DNA of 64,000 nucleotides from Cyclobacterium salsum (lineage in GTDB: Bacteria > Bacteroidota > Bacteroidia > Cytophagales > Cyclobacteriaceae): the NCBI RefSeq assembly GCF_010119245.1, contig NZ_WNKG01000001.1, forward strand, positions 62,001-126,000, read 5' to 3'. Below, one piece after another: positions 9,259-18,011 of the stretch; the stretch's first letter is position 1; every line of letters begins with the position of its first letter. The position numbers were made by a program, and so were the translations under genes. Below the pieces are notes generated by a model, which saw only the letters and a program-made list of their open reading frames with translations, was not told where the DNA came from and did no database searches.

Positions 9259-9615
9259 ATGAGACGCTATTGTTTGGCATTAGACCTGGAGGATAACCCC
9301 GAAACCATTGCCCGGTACAAGGCAAGTCATCAAGCGGTACCTCTGGTCATTGAGGAAAGTATTCGGGGCGCAGGTATACAGGTCATGGAGATCTATCTGA
9401 CCGGAAACCGACTATTTATGATAATGGAGGTAGCGGATGATTTTTCCTTTGAAAAGAAAGCCCGTATGGATGCGTCAAATAAGAATGTAAAGGAATGGGA
9501 GGCGAAAATGGGAAGCTTTCAAAAATCCCTCCCCTGGGCCGCTCCGGGTGAGAAATGGGTCCTTATGGAACAGATTTTTTCGCTAGAAGAATCCCAATCC
9601 TCGAATCGGAAATAG
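9259..9615 (+). CDS. L-rhamnose mutarotase family protein
   Basis: The 118-residue protein matches the RhaM/DUF718 family, which interconverts alpha and beta anomers of L-rhamnose or L-fucose. Visible family features are the N-terminal RRYCLALDL strand, the H-x-A-V-P segment with the conserved His, the central GIQ-MEIYLTGNRLFMI block and the C-terminal PWA-PGEKWVLMEQIF block. It is the last gene of the KAS III-lactonase-mutarotase unit and is followed by a bidirectional terminator. The cofactor-free enzyme acts in the cytoplasm. Confidence 0.88.
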   Translation: MRRYCLALDLEDNPETIARYKASHQAVPLVIEESIRGAGIQVMEIYLTGNRLFMIMEVADDFSFEKKARMDASNKNVKEWEAKMGSFQKSLPWAAPGEKWVLMEQIFSLEESQSSNRK

Positions 9616-9643
9616 CATCGAAACCAATTTGGCTTCTCAGCAA

Positions 9644-9676
9644 AGAAAAAAGCCGCCCGGAAAGGACGGCTTTTTT
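9644..9676. terminator. Bidirectional terminator between mutarotase and pntB
   Basis: AAAAAAGCCG(C)CC, loop GGAAA region, GGACGGCTTTTTT form a stem with one mismatch, flanked by A and T runs. It separates the convergent mutarotase (plus) and transhydrogenase (minus) transcripts. Confidence 0.75.
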
Positions 9677-9684
9677 AATGAATA

Positions 9685-11052
9685 TTACATGTTTTTCACT
9701 TCGCTAACCAGCCCATTAAGGACCTTCTTTGCATCACCGAAAAGCATTCTGGTTTTCGGGTCGAAAAAGAGGGCATTCTGGATACCCGCATAGCCGGAAC
9801 TCATGCTTCGCTTAATAACAATGACATTGGTTGCTCTGTTTACTTCCAGAATAGGCATGCCATAAATGGGACTGGAAGGATCGTCATTGGCTGCCGGGTT
9901 CACCACATCATTCGCTCCGATAACCATCACCACGTCCGTATTGGGCAGCTGTTCGTTCATTTCTTCCATTTCGATCAACTTGTCATAAGAAACATCCGAT
10001 TCTGCGAGCAATACATTCATATGCCCGGGCATCCGCCCAGCTACAGGGTGAATCCCATAGGTAACTTCTACGCCTTTCTCTTCCAGGATTTTTTCCAAAT
10101 CATGCACCGCATGCTGCGCCTGAGCGACAGCCAATCCATAGCCAGGCACAACTACTACGCGTTTGGCATAGGCCAGTAGGATGGCACTGTCATAGGTATT
10201 GATCTCCTTGGCTACCTGATCTCCGTCTGCCCCAGCGGCACTTACACCTGAAGCGGATCCGAAGGAAGTAAAGAGAATGTTACTTACGGAACGATTCATA
10301 GCCTTCGCCATCAATAAGGTCAGCAGCAAACCGGCGGATCCAACTAAAATACCTCCCATCAGCATCACTTTGTTGTCGTACAATAAACCGGTGGTAGCGG
10401 CGGTCACCCCCGTCAGGGAGTTGAGCAACGAAATCACCACCGGCATGTCGGCACCCCCAATCGGGTAGACGAATAGCAACCCATAAATTAAGGCCAACAA
10501 GACAAGGCCGTACACCAGTAAGGGCTGGGCTTCCCCTGCGTTCAGAACATAAACCGCCAGGGCGATGGCAAATCCAAGGACAATGAACGCGAGAATTTTG
10601 TTTACCCGAATATCTTTGATTACTCCCTGCAGTTTCCCCATAGCAACCATGGAGCCGGAAAAAGAAACGGAACCGATGATAAGGCTGGCCATTAATACGG
10701 CTCCTTTTCCCGTGTCATTGACGGGTAGATCGCCGTATTCTACCAGCCCAATCAACGCAGCTGCGGCACCTCCCATGCCGTTGAAGAACGAGACCAATTG
10801 GGGCATTGCTGTCATTTGTACGGTTTTGGCGGAGTACAAACCACCTACCGTACCCAAAGCGATGGCAATAAGTATGAGCGCAATATTATTCAGGCCAGGG
10901 GTAAGAAAAGAGGCCACTATTGCCAAAATCATTCCAGCCAGTGCAATGCTATTGCCCTTTCTGGCTGATTCGGGATGACTCATCAGCTTTATTCCCAGAA
11001 TAAAAAGCACTACCGCTACCAGATAGCATATATCGATTAGTTGTAAAATCAT
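9685..11052 (-). CDS. pntB: NAD(P) transhydrogenase subunit beta
   Basis: This 455-residue membrane protein forms the NADP(H)-binding and part of the proton channel of the energy-linked transhydrogenase, which reduces NADP+ with NADH using the proton motive force. The N-terminal ~270 residues are a series of hydrophobic helices; the C-terminal domain shows the VVPGYGLAVAQAQH, HPVAGRMPGHMNVLLAE and IGANDVVNPAA motifs of domain III. Length equals the family norm. It is the last gene of the pntAA-pntAB-pntB operon, five bp after pntAB. Confidence 0.96.
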   Translation of the reverse strand: MILQLIDICYLVAVVLFILGIKLMSHPESARKGNSIALAGMILAIVASFLTPGLNNIALILIAIALGTVGGLYSAKTVQMTAMPQLVSFFNGMGGAAAALIGLVEYGDLPVNDTGKGAVLMASLIIGSVSFSGSMVAMGKLQGVIKDIRVNKILAFIVLGFAIALAVYVLNAGEAQPLLVYGLVLLALIYGLLFVYPIGGADMPVVISLLNSLTGVTAATTGLLYDNKVMLMGGILVGSAGLLLTLLMAKAMNRSVSNILFTSFGSASGVSAAGADGDQVAKEINTYDSAILLAYAKRVVVVPGYGLAVAQAQHAVHDLEKILEEKGVEVTYGIHPVAGRMPGHMNVLLAESDVSYDKLIEMEEMNEQLPNTDVVMVIGANDVVNPAANDDPSSPIYGMPILEVNRATNVIVIKRSMSSGYAGIQNALFFDPKTRMLFGDAKKVLNGLVSEVKNM

Positions 11053-11057
11053 AATTA

Positions 11058-11375
11058 TTATTTTTTACCGGGTTTCTTTTTAAACATTTCTAACATGCGA
11101 TTGGTGACGGCAAAGCCTCCGACCACATTCAGTGTGGCAAGCAACACCGCTAAAAATCCCAGCACCAATCCCAGGTAGTTAGCAGGGTCGGTTTTTCCCA
11201 GGACGATAATGGATCCCACGATTACCACTCCGGAGAGGGCATTTGACCCGGACATCAGTGGGGTGTGTAACACCGTAGGGACTTTGGAAATTACCTCTAT
11301 TCCTACAAATATGGCTAGAATGAATATGTAAAACTCTTGTTGATTAACAGAAATATAGTCTATGATCGCTTCCAT
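11058..11375 (-). CDS. pntAB: NAD(P) transhydrogenase subunit alpha, membrane part
   Basis: The 105-residue protein has three to four hydrophobic helices and corresponds to the C-terminal membrane segment of E. coli PntA, split off as in Rhodospirillum rubrum (PntAB, alpha-2). Key visible block: the LHTPLMSGSNALSGV motif on the second helix. It lies one base after pntAA and five before pntB, so the three are co-transcribed and probably translationally coupled. Confidence 0.94.
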   Translation of the reverse strand: MEAIIDYISVNQQEFYIFILAIFVGIEVISKVPTVLHTPLMSGSNALSGVVIVGSIIVLGKTDPANYLGLVLGFLAVLLATLNVVGGFAVTNRMLEMFKKKPGKK

Positions 11376-11376
11376 T

Positions 11377-12489
11377 TTATTTTAATAAAGGTTCATAAAT
11401 AACTTCACCATCGTGTGTGATGCAGGTTCCTTTGATAATCTCGTCTTCAAAGTTGAGGTTTATCTGGTCTTCTTTCAGCAACAACTTCAGTAAATTTTGC
11501 ACGTTTTTGCTGTACATTTTGCTGGCATCTTCTGGCATGGTGGACGGCAAAGCCGAGTTCCCTATGATGGTGACACCACTTAAGGTGACGGTTTTGTTGT
11601 TTTCCGTTCCTTCACAATTACCGCCATTAACTGCCGCCAGATCTACCACTACGGCACCAGCTCTCATCTTTTCCAACATGCTTTTTGTGATTAAAACAGG
11701 AGCTTTTTTACCGGGGATCAGCGCAGTCGTAATGACCACATCTGATTTAACAATGGATTTTTCCAGCATTTCGGACTGCTTCTGTTTGTATTCTTCGGAT
11801 TGCTCCACGGCATATCCACCGGCTCCTTTGTCCTCTACGGCTCCCGGAACCTCTACAAACTTGCCTCCGAGGCTCTCTACCTGCTCTTTTACAGAGGGTC
11901 GCGTATCAAACGCTTCTACCACTGCCCCTAACCTTTTGGCAGTAGCGATGGCCTGAAGACCGGCCACGCCAGCTCCGATTATCAGCACTTTGGCAGGAGC
12001 GATGGTCCCGGCTGCTGTCATCAACATCGGGAAAAACCGGGGTAAATTGGCAGCCGCCAACAAAACGGCCTTGTAGCCGGATACGGTACTCATGGAAGAC
12101 AATACATCCATACTTTGCGCCCGGGTAATTCGCGGGATGGAATCCATACTGAAAAGCGTAACTCCCGTTTCTGCCAATGTTTTCATTAGGTCCCTGGCTA
12201 CCAGCGGCTGGTATACGCCAATAAGGTACTTTCCTTTGGATAACTTTTTTTGATCTTCCGGTTCAAGCGGGTTGATTTGGAAAATCATTTCAGCTGCATC
12301 CAGCACTTCTGCTCTGGATTTTACGCTGGCACCTGCGTCCTTGAAAACCTCATCAGAAAGAAAGGAAGATGCTCCTGCTCCTTTTTCTATCAGGACCTGA
12401 TTGCCCGACCCTGTGAGTACCTTCACAGCCTCCGGATGCAGGGATATTCTGGTTTCCGGTGACGGTTCTTTTAAAATTCCTAAAATCAT
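11377..12489 (-). CDS. pntAA: NAD(P) transhydrogenase subunit alpha, NAD-binding part
   Basis: The 370-residue soluble subunit binds NAD(H) and is homologous to alanine dehydrogenase. It shows the N-terminal KEPSPETRISLHPEAV block, the Rossmann signature GAGVAGLQAIATAKRLGA and the ALIPGKKAPVLI motif. Together with PntAB it equals one full-length PntA. It is first in the minus-strand operon; the 273-bp spacer upstream is AT-rich and contains no clear TAnnTTTG box on that strand. Confidence 0.95.
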   Translation of the reverse strand: MILGILKEPSPETRISLHPEAVKVLTGSGNQVLIEKGAGASSFLSDEVFKDAGASVKSRAEVLDAAEMIFQINPLEPEDQKKLSKGKYLIGVYQPLVARDLMKTLAETGVTLFSMDSIPRITRAQSMDVLSSMSTVSGYKAVLLAAANLPRFFPMLMTAAGTIAPAKVLIIGAGVAGLQAIATAKRLGAVVEAFDTRPSVKEQVESLGGKFVEVPGAVEDKGAGGYAVEQSEEYKQKQSEMLEKSIVKSDVVITTALIPGKKAPVLITKSMLEKMRAGAVVVDLAAVNGGNCEGTENNKTVTLSGVTIIGNSALPSTMPEDASKMYSKNVQNLLKLLLKEDQINLNFEDEIIKGTCITHDGEVIYEPLLK

Positions 12490-12762
12490 ATTGGTGGTTA
12501 ATTGATTACTTCAAAACAATTCCATTTCCAGCGGTTGCAAGTGGTTGTGGTTAGGCTAGCCATTTAACGATGGCAGTGCAAAAAAAGCACTTTTTTAGGG
12601 ATTTTACAGTAAAGTCTTTTAAAAGTTTACTAAAATAAAGTGCAAAACCATTTTTTTATTTAATTTTCAAAACATAATCGAAAATATAGTTAAATAATTT
12701 TCTGATTGTAGTTAGCCCATGGGATGGATTACATTTTGAAACAACAAACAATATATAAATCT

Positions 12763-12936
12763 ATGCGAATGACACGTTTATTTTTGCCAATTTTACTTAC
12801 GGTACCTTCGCTGGTATTTTCCCAGAATAATACCAATGAAGAGAGCCTTCCCTTTTTTGATTATTGGCCTGTGATTTTATTGCCTATTTTTGTTATTGTA
12901 TTGTACCGGATCTGGAAACGGCGCAGAAACAAATGA
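12763..12936 (+). CDS. Small membrane protein of unknown function
   Basis: About 57 residues if started at ATG 12763 (another ATG follows at 12769; an upstream in-frame ATG at 12724 would precede the signal peptide by a polar stretch). A cleavable-looking signal (LFLPILLTVPSLVFSQ) is followed by a short acidic linker, one hydrophobic helix (WPVILLPIFVIVLYRIW) and a basic tail KRRRNK. The layout fits a single-pass inner-membrane microprotein with a cytoplasmic tail. No family is recognised. It lies 59 bp before the epimerase gene on the same strand. Confidence 0.5.
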   Translation: MRMTRLFLPILLTVPSLVFSQNNTNEESLPFFDYWPVILLPIFVIVLYRIWKRRRNK

Positions 12937-12995
12937 GTCGTTAATAACCGGCCGCCGTGCTGCGAAAAGATATAGTACCCTATAACCCCAAAATA

Positions 12996-14375
12996 ATGAT
13001 CCAACTAGCCCCCTTTCTGGTAGCACTCCTTTTGCTCTCTTCTTTCAGTGCTTCCGCTCAAGAGGCTGTTCGTCAGACTATCGCTGACGAGATAGCCTAT
13101 TCCATAAACCAGGAAATGATTAATCATTGGTATCCCAAAGCCTATGACACTGAATTTGGAGGCTATTTGAGTAGCTTTGAATATGATTTTTCGCCTTCTG
13201 AAAATCAGAATAAGATGATCGTCTCCCAGGCAAGGCATCTCTGGACCTTATCAAAAATCAGGGAAAGGTTTCCTGAAGTGGGGCATTACAAAGCAGGAGC
13301 AAAAATGGGCTTTGAATTTCTCCGGGACAAATTTTGGGATGCTGAATACGGAGGCTTTCACACCCTGTTGACCCGGGAAGGGGCACTGTCCAAAGGCAGT
13401 GACGGTGAGAAGACAGCCTATGGCAATGCCTTTGGTATTTATGGTTTGGCTGCCCATGTCAAAGAAACAGGAGATCCGGAAGCATTGAGCCTGGCAAAGA
13501 AAGCCTTTTATTGGTTGGAAGAACACAGTTATGATCCGGTGCATGGGGGGTATTTTCAAAACCTTTCCCGCGATGGTACGCCCCTTGGGCGCTCGGCAGA
13601 AACCCCTTCCACCTCCACCATTGGGTATAAAGACCAAAATAGTTCCATTCATTTATTGGAGGCATTTACCGAATTGTATCAGGTTTGGGATGATCCACTG
13701 GTGAAAAAACGTACCGAAGAGCTTTTAAAGCTGATCAGGGACACCATTGTTCAGGAGCAAGGGTACTTGCAGCTTTTTCTGGAAGCAGATTGGACTCCGG
13801 TAAGTTTCCGGGATCAAGGTAGGGAGGCCATCGAAAAGCATCATGCCATCGACCACGTTTCGTATGGCCACGATGTGGAGACAGCCTACCTTATGATGGA
13901 GGCTTCTCATATTTTGGGTTTGGAAAATGATTATAAAACCTGGGAAATCGGAAAGAAAATGGTAGACCATGCCCTGACCTTTGGTTGGGACGAGGCCTCG
14001 GGTGGCTTTTTTGATGGAGGATATTATTTTCCGGGACGGGAAACTCCTGAAACAGTAAAGGATACGAAAAACTGGTGGGCGCAGGCTGAAGGGCTGAACA
14101 CCTTGCTCATAATGGCGGATTTGTATCCGGATGATCCGAATCGCTATTTTGAAAAATTCAGGAAACAATGGGATTACATACAGCAATACCTGATTGATCA
14201 CGAGCATGGAGAATGGTATTCGGGTGGATTGGACAAACAGCCCGACCTGAAATTGGAAAAAAAGGGTCACATCTGGAAAACAGCCTATCATAATTTCAGA
14301 TCGCTGAATAATTGCGAATTGAAATTACGGGACCCATCGCATTTGAGCCTTACCATTAAAAAGAGCGATAACTAA
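12996..14375 (+). CDS. Exported AGE-family epimerase (cellobiose 2-epimerase-like)
   Basis: The frame is open from 12957, but the ATG at 12996 gives a proper signal peptide (MIQLAPFLVALLLLSSFSASAQ), so I prefer it (459 residues). The mature part is an (alpha/alpha)6 barrel of the N-acylglucosamine 2-epimerase family, with the RHLWTLSK segment, GGF/GGYF repeats after each helix pair, the conserved His in HDVETAYL and the WWAQAEG motif near the C-terminus typical of cellobiose 2-epimerases. It would epimerise C2 of a reducing-end glucose or mannose residue. Most characterised members are cytoplasmic; a signal peptide implies periplasmic action. The cytochrome-linked propeller proteins downstream may share a sugar substrate, which is inference. 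Confidence 0.85.
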   Translation: MIQLAPFLVALLLLSSFSASAQEAVRQTIADEIAYSINQEMINHWYPKAYDTEFGGYLSSFEYDFSPSENQNKMIVSQARHLWTLSKIRERFPEVGHYKAGAKMGFEFLRDKFWDAEYGGFHTLLTREGALSKGSDGEKTAYGNAFGIYGLAAHVKETGDPEALSLAKKAFYWLEEHSYDPVHGGYFQNLSRDGTPLGRSAETPSTSTIGYKDQNSSIHLLEAFTELYQVWDDPLVKKRTEELLKLIRDTIVQEQGYLQLFLEADWTPVSFRDQGREAIEKHHAIDHVSYGHDVETAYLMMEASHILGLENDYKTWEIGKKMVDHALTFGWDEASGGFFDGGYYFPGRETPETVKDTKNWWAQAEGLNTLLIMADLYPDDPNRYFEKFRKQWDYIQQYLIDHEHGEWYSGGLDKQPDLKLEKKGHIWKTAYHNFRSLNNCELKLRDPSHLSLTIKKSDN

Positions 14376-14509
14376 AAAAAAGATGTGAAAGCTACGTTTA
14401 TAAAATAGTAGTTTTTCACTCTTTAACTTTTTCCTATATTGACGTGCAAATTTTAATCCAAATGTGGCTTCCCAGGTAATGGAAGAAAAGCAAATTACAC
14501 ACTAATTAG

Positions 14510-17500
14510 ATGGTACCCATAAACCTAAAACCTGCTATTACTTCGAACGTTTTGCCTTTTGCAATCATCTTCGGATTAACTTTTTTTTATTCCTGCAATC
14601 CACCTCAGGAAGAATTAAGAATCAAACGTATTACCAGTGAATCAGCTACCCAAATGGCAGTTGAACTTGAGAACCTGGTCCAACCCGAATTGGAAGAAGG
14701 CCTGGAAATATCACTTTGGGCATCGGATTCCTTGGTTTTTGACCCCATTTCCATTGATTTTGATGATGAGGGAGCGTTGTATTATAGCCGGACGAACCGC
14801 CAAAAAAGCTCCGAGTTTGATATCCGGGGACACCAGGACTGGGAAATCCGATCCATTGGGCTCCAATCGATTGAAGACAAAAGGGCATTTCTCAGGGCGG
14901 AACTTTCGGAGCAGAATAGTGATAAGAATGAGTGGTTGACAGACGTCAACGGCGATGGAATCCGTGATTGGAGGGACCTGACCGTAGAGAAAGAGCATAT
15001 TTACCGCCTTGAAGATACAGATGGAGACGGCCTGGCGGATCAATACCAATTGGTTTTTGAGGGATTAAATGAAGAAGTAACGGATGTAGCCGGTGCCGTC
15101 ATGAAATACGGTGATGATCTTTTTGTAGGAGCGGGACCGGATATGTGGCGCATGCAGCTAGACGAACGAACAGGTCTGGTTGAAGAAAAAAAATCCATCT
15201 CTCACGGTTTTGGAGTGCATATCGGTTTTGGTGGACATGGGATGTCAGGAGCAGAAATGGGGCCTGATGGCAGGGTTTACTGGGGAATAGGCGATATCGG
15301 CTTTAACGGAGTGGATCAAGATGGAAACCAGCACAAGTATCCCAATCGGGGCGTTATTGCCCGTTCCAATCCAGATGGAAGTGATTTTGAAATTTTTGCC
15401 ATGGGGGTACGGAACACCCACGAATTTGTTTTTGATGATTATGGCAATCTGATCAGCGTGGACAATGATGGGGACCACCGCGGAGAAAGTGAGCGCCTTG
15501 TCTATCTGGTCGACGGCTCGGATACCGGTTGGAGGATAAATTGGCAGTTTGGAAAATACCGGGATCCCAAAAATAACTCCTATAAGGTTTGGATGGACGA
15601 AGGGATGTACTTGCCCAGGCACGAGGAGCAGGCCGCTTATTTCATTCCACCTATAACCAATTACGTCAACGGCCCTACTGGTATGCTATATAACCCAGGT
15701 ACCGCTCTGGGAGACAAGTGGAAAAGCACGTTCTTCGTAGCGGAATTTGTCGGTAATCCGGCTCGTTCCGGTATTCATGCCTTTAAGCTGGAACCCGAGG
15801 GTGCAGGATTTGCCCTGAAAGAAACCCAAAAAATCATGGGGGGGATACTGGCTACCGGAATGGATTTTGGACCGGATGGTGCCTTATATTTCTCCGACTG
15901 GATTGATGGTTGGGGTACAAAAGATTATGGTAGGGTTTGGAAACTGGACGATGTGTCGGGGAAAAATGATCCGGCAAGAAAAGAAACGGAAACCCTGATG
16001 CGGGCTGATTTCAAAGCCAAGGACCTCTCGGAATTGGAATCTTTATTGGGCCATGCAGACAAACGCATCCGGCAAAAGGCACAATTTGAACTGGTCAACC
16101 GGGGAGATAGCGGATGGGAGGTATTTGAAAACCAGCTGAAACAGGAAGCCAATCAACTGGCACGGGTACATGCCATTTGGGGAATCGCCCAGATGGGTCG
16201 GGCTGGAGAGAGAGAACGGGCTGGAGAACTCCTGGTAAATTACCTTGACGATGGGGATTCGGAAATTAGGGCTCAGGCCGCTCGCTGGCTAGGTGATATT
16301 CGCTTTGAAGATGCGGGAGATGCCTTGATTCCGTTGCTTAAGGACAGCTATCCGCGCGCTCGTTTCTTTGCCGCCGAAGCCCTGGGAAGGATTCGTCACA
16401 ATGCCTCCGTGCAACCACTCATCAGCATGCTTGAAGTAAATGATGACGAAGATGTTTATTTAAGGCATGCCGGAAGTCTTGCTTTGGCTAGAATTGGAGA
16501 TCAGGAAGCGGTTCAGAACTTGCACGAGCACTCCTCCCGAGCAGTTCGGATTGCCGCAGTAGTCGCCCTCAGGAGATTGCAGTCGCCTTCCATTGAGGTG
16601 TTTTTAGAAGATGAAGATGAATACATTTTGGCAGAGGCGGCTCGGGCTATTAACGATGATTTTTCCATTGACGAAGCATTGCCTGCGCTTGGAAATATTT
16701 TACAAAGGAGCGACCTCAGCTCTGAGCCACTTATCCGAAGGGCTATCAATGCAAATGTAAGGGTCGGTTCGGAATCGGCACTTAGCAATCTACTGAACTA
16801 TATTTCCAGGGAAGATGCACCGGTAACCATGCGAAAGGAAGCTATGGAATCAGTCTCCACTTGGGCATCTCCCTCCCTGCTAGATAGGGTAGATGGCTGG
16901 TATCGGGGAGAAATGAGTAGGGATTTGTCCGCACTTAAGGCTCAGGCATCGGATGTAATACTGCAAATGCTAAATCACCGAGACAATGTTCTTCGTTTGG
17001 CGGCTGTTCAGGCAGCTGGCCAAATAGAAATGTTTCAAGCCTCCGATCTTTTGTTTGCAAAACTTCAAAATGATGGCAACGAAGAAGTACGGGAAGCTGC
17101 ATTGCGGGCATTGGCCGTTTTGGAATGGGATGAAATGGATCGCGCGCTGGAGCGTGCCACTCAGGATCCGGCAAAAATCGTCCGGATTGCAGGGCTTGAT
17201 TTAATGGGGCAGATGGATTTCGATGGAGAACTACTAGCGGGTTTATTGAAGGAGGTTATTGATGCCCAGGATATTGAAGAAAAACAAGCGGCCCTGCTCA
17301 CCTTGGCAGATGTGGAAGAAGCACACGCGATACCTGTGATGGAAGATTTACTTGATCGATGGGAAAATGAAAACCTGCATCCGGGACTGGTTTTAGAATT
17401 GGAAGAAGGGCTGGAAACACTTGGTAATGAGCGGTTATTGGAAAAGTTTGCAACGATTCAGTCTTCATTAAGTTCGGATGACTTACTAGCCTCCTACGCA

Positions 17501-17941
17501 GGAAGTTTGTATGGGGGAGATGAGCGTGCGGGAGGAAGAATCTTTTTTCAACACCAAAATGCCCAATGTATGCGTTGTCATGCGTATAACGATTATGGCG
17601 GAATGGCAGGTCCCCGTTTGAATGGAGTAGCGAAGGTGCTGAATAGGGAAGAACTGTTGGAGGCTTTGATCAACCCGGGTAAACGAGTGGCTCCCGGGTA
17701 CGGTGTAGTGACACTTAAGCTAAGTGAGGGCGAAACGGTTTCCGGAATTTTGGTCTCTGAAAATGAAGAAATGGTCAACCTTAAAATCGGAAATGATCCT
17801 GAAAAATCGGTACCAAAAAGTGAAATTGAGGAACGGACGGATGCGATGTCCTCCATGCCTGATATGAAAGGATTGCTATCAAAGCGTGAAATCCGCGATT
17901 TGGTCAGTTTTTTGGTCACCCTGACCGATGATGAATGGTAA
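14510..17941 (+). CDS. PVC-type heme-binding lipoprotein: beta-propeller, HEAT repeats, cytochrome c (copy 1)
   Basis: The 1143-residue protein begins with a lipoprotein signal (FGLTFFYSC, lipidated Cys near residue 29). Residues ~50-480 form a sugar-dehydrogenase-like beta-propeller with Ca-binding DxNGDG and DTDGDG loops and the GFGVHIGFGGHGMSG, VRNTHEF and GPDGALYFSDWIDGW blocks. Residues ~500-960 are HEAT-like repeats. The C-terminal ~120 residues contain one heme c motif CMRCH (about 1020-1024) with a distal SSMPDMKG methionine segment, as in the NCBI family of PVC-type heme-binding CxxCH proteins. It likely oxidises a substrate in the periplasm and passes electrons to cytochromes. Substrate unknown. 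A tandem paralogue follows 70 bp downstream. Confidence 0.88.
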   Translation: MVPINLKPAITSNVLPFAIIFGLTFFYSCNPPQEELRIKRITSESATQMAVELENLVQPELEEGLEISLWASDSLVFDPISIDFDDEGALYYSRTNRQKSSEFDIRGHQDWEIRSIGLQSIEDKRAFLRAELSEQNSDKNEWLTDVNGDGIRDWRDLTVEKEHIYRLEDTDGDGLADQYQLVFEGLNEEVTDVAGAVMKYGDDLFVGAGPDMWRMQLDERTGLVEEKKSISHGFGVHIGFGGHGMSGAEMGPDGRVYWGIGDIGFNGVDQDGNQHKYPNRGVIARSNPDGSDFEIFAMGVRNTHEFVFDDYGNLISVDNDGDHRGESERLVYLVDGSDTGWRINWQFGKYRDPKNNSYKVWMDEGMYLPRHEEQAAYFIPPITNYVNGPTGMLYNPGTALGDKWKSTFFVAEFVGNPARSGIHAFKLEPEGAGFALKETQKIMGGILATGMDFGPDGALYFSDWIDGWGTKDYGRVWKLDDVSGKNDPARKETETLMRADFKAKDLSELESLLGHADKRIRQKAQFELVNRGDSGWEVFENQLKQEANQLARVHAIWGIAQMGRAGERERAGELLVNYLDDGDSEIRAQAARWLGDIRFEDAGDALIPLLKDSYPRARFFAAEALGRIRHNASVQPLISMLEVNDDEDVYLRHAGSLALARIGDQEAVQNLHEHSSRAVRIAAVVALRRLQSPSIEVFLEDEDEYILAEAARAINDDFSIDEALPALGNILQRSDLSSEPLIRRAINANVRVGSESALSNLLNYISREDAPVTMRKEAMESVSTWASPSLLDRVDGWYRGEMSRDLSALKAQASDVILQMLNHRDNVLRLAAVQAAGQIEMFQASDLLFAKLQNDGNEEVREAALRALAVLEWDEMDRALERATQDPAKIVRIAGLDLMGQMDFDGELLAGLLKEVIDAQDIEEKQAALLTLADVEEAHAIPVMEDLLDRWENENLHPGLVLELEEGLETLGNERLLEKFATIQSSLSSDDLLASYAGSLYGGDERAGGRIFFQHQNAQCMRCHAYNDYGGMAGPRLNGVAKVLNREELLEALINPGKRVAPGYGVVTLKLSEGETVSGILVSENEEMVNLKIGNDPEKSVPKSEIEERTDAMSSMPDMKGLLSKREIRDLVSFLVTLTDDEW

Positions 17942-18011
17942 GTGGGGATACCTGATCGGATTTAATAAATGAACGGAGTAACAAGAAGGGAATAAAATTG
18001 GTTATTATCAC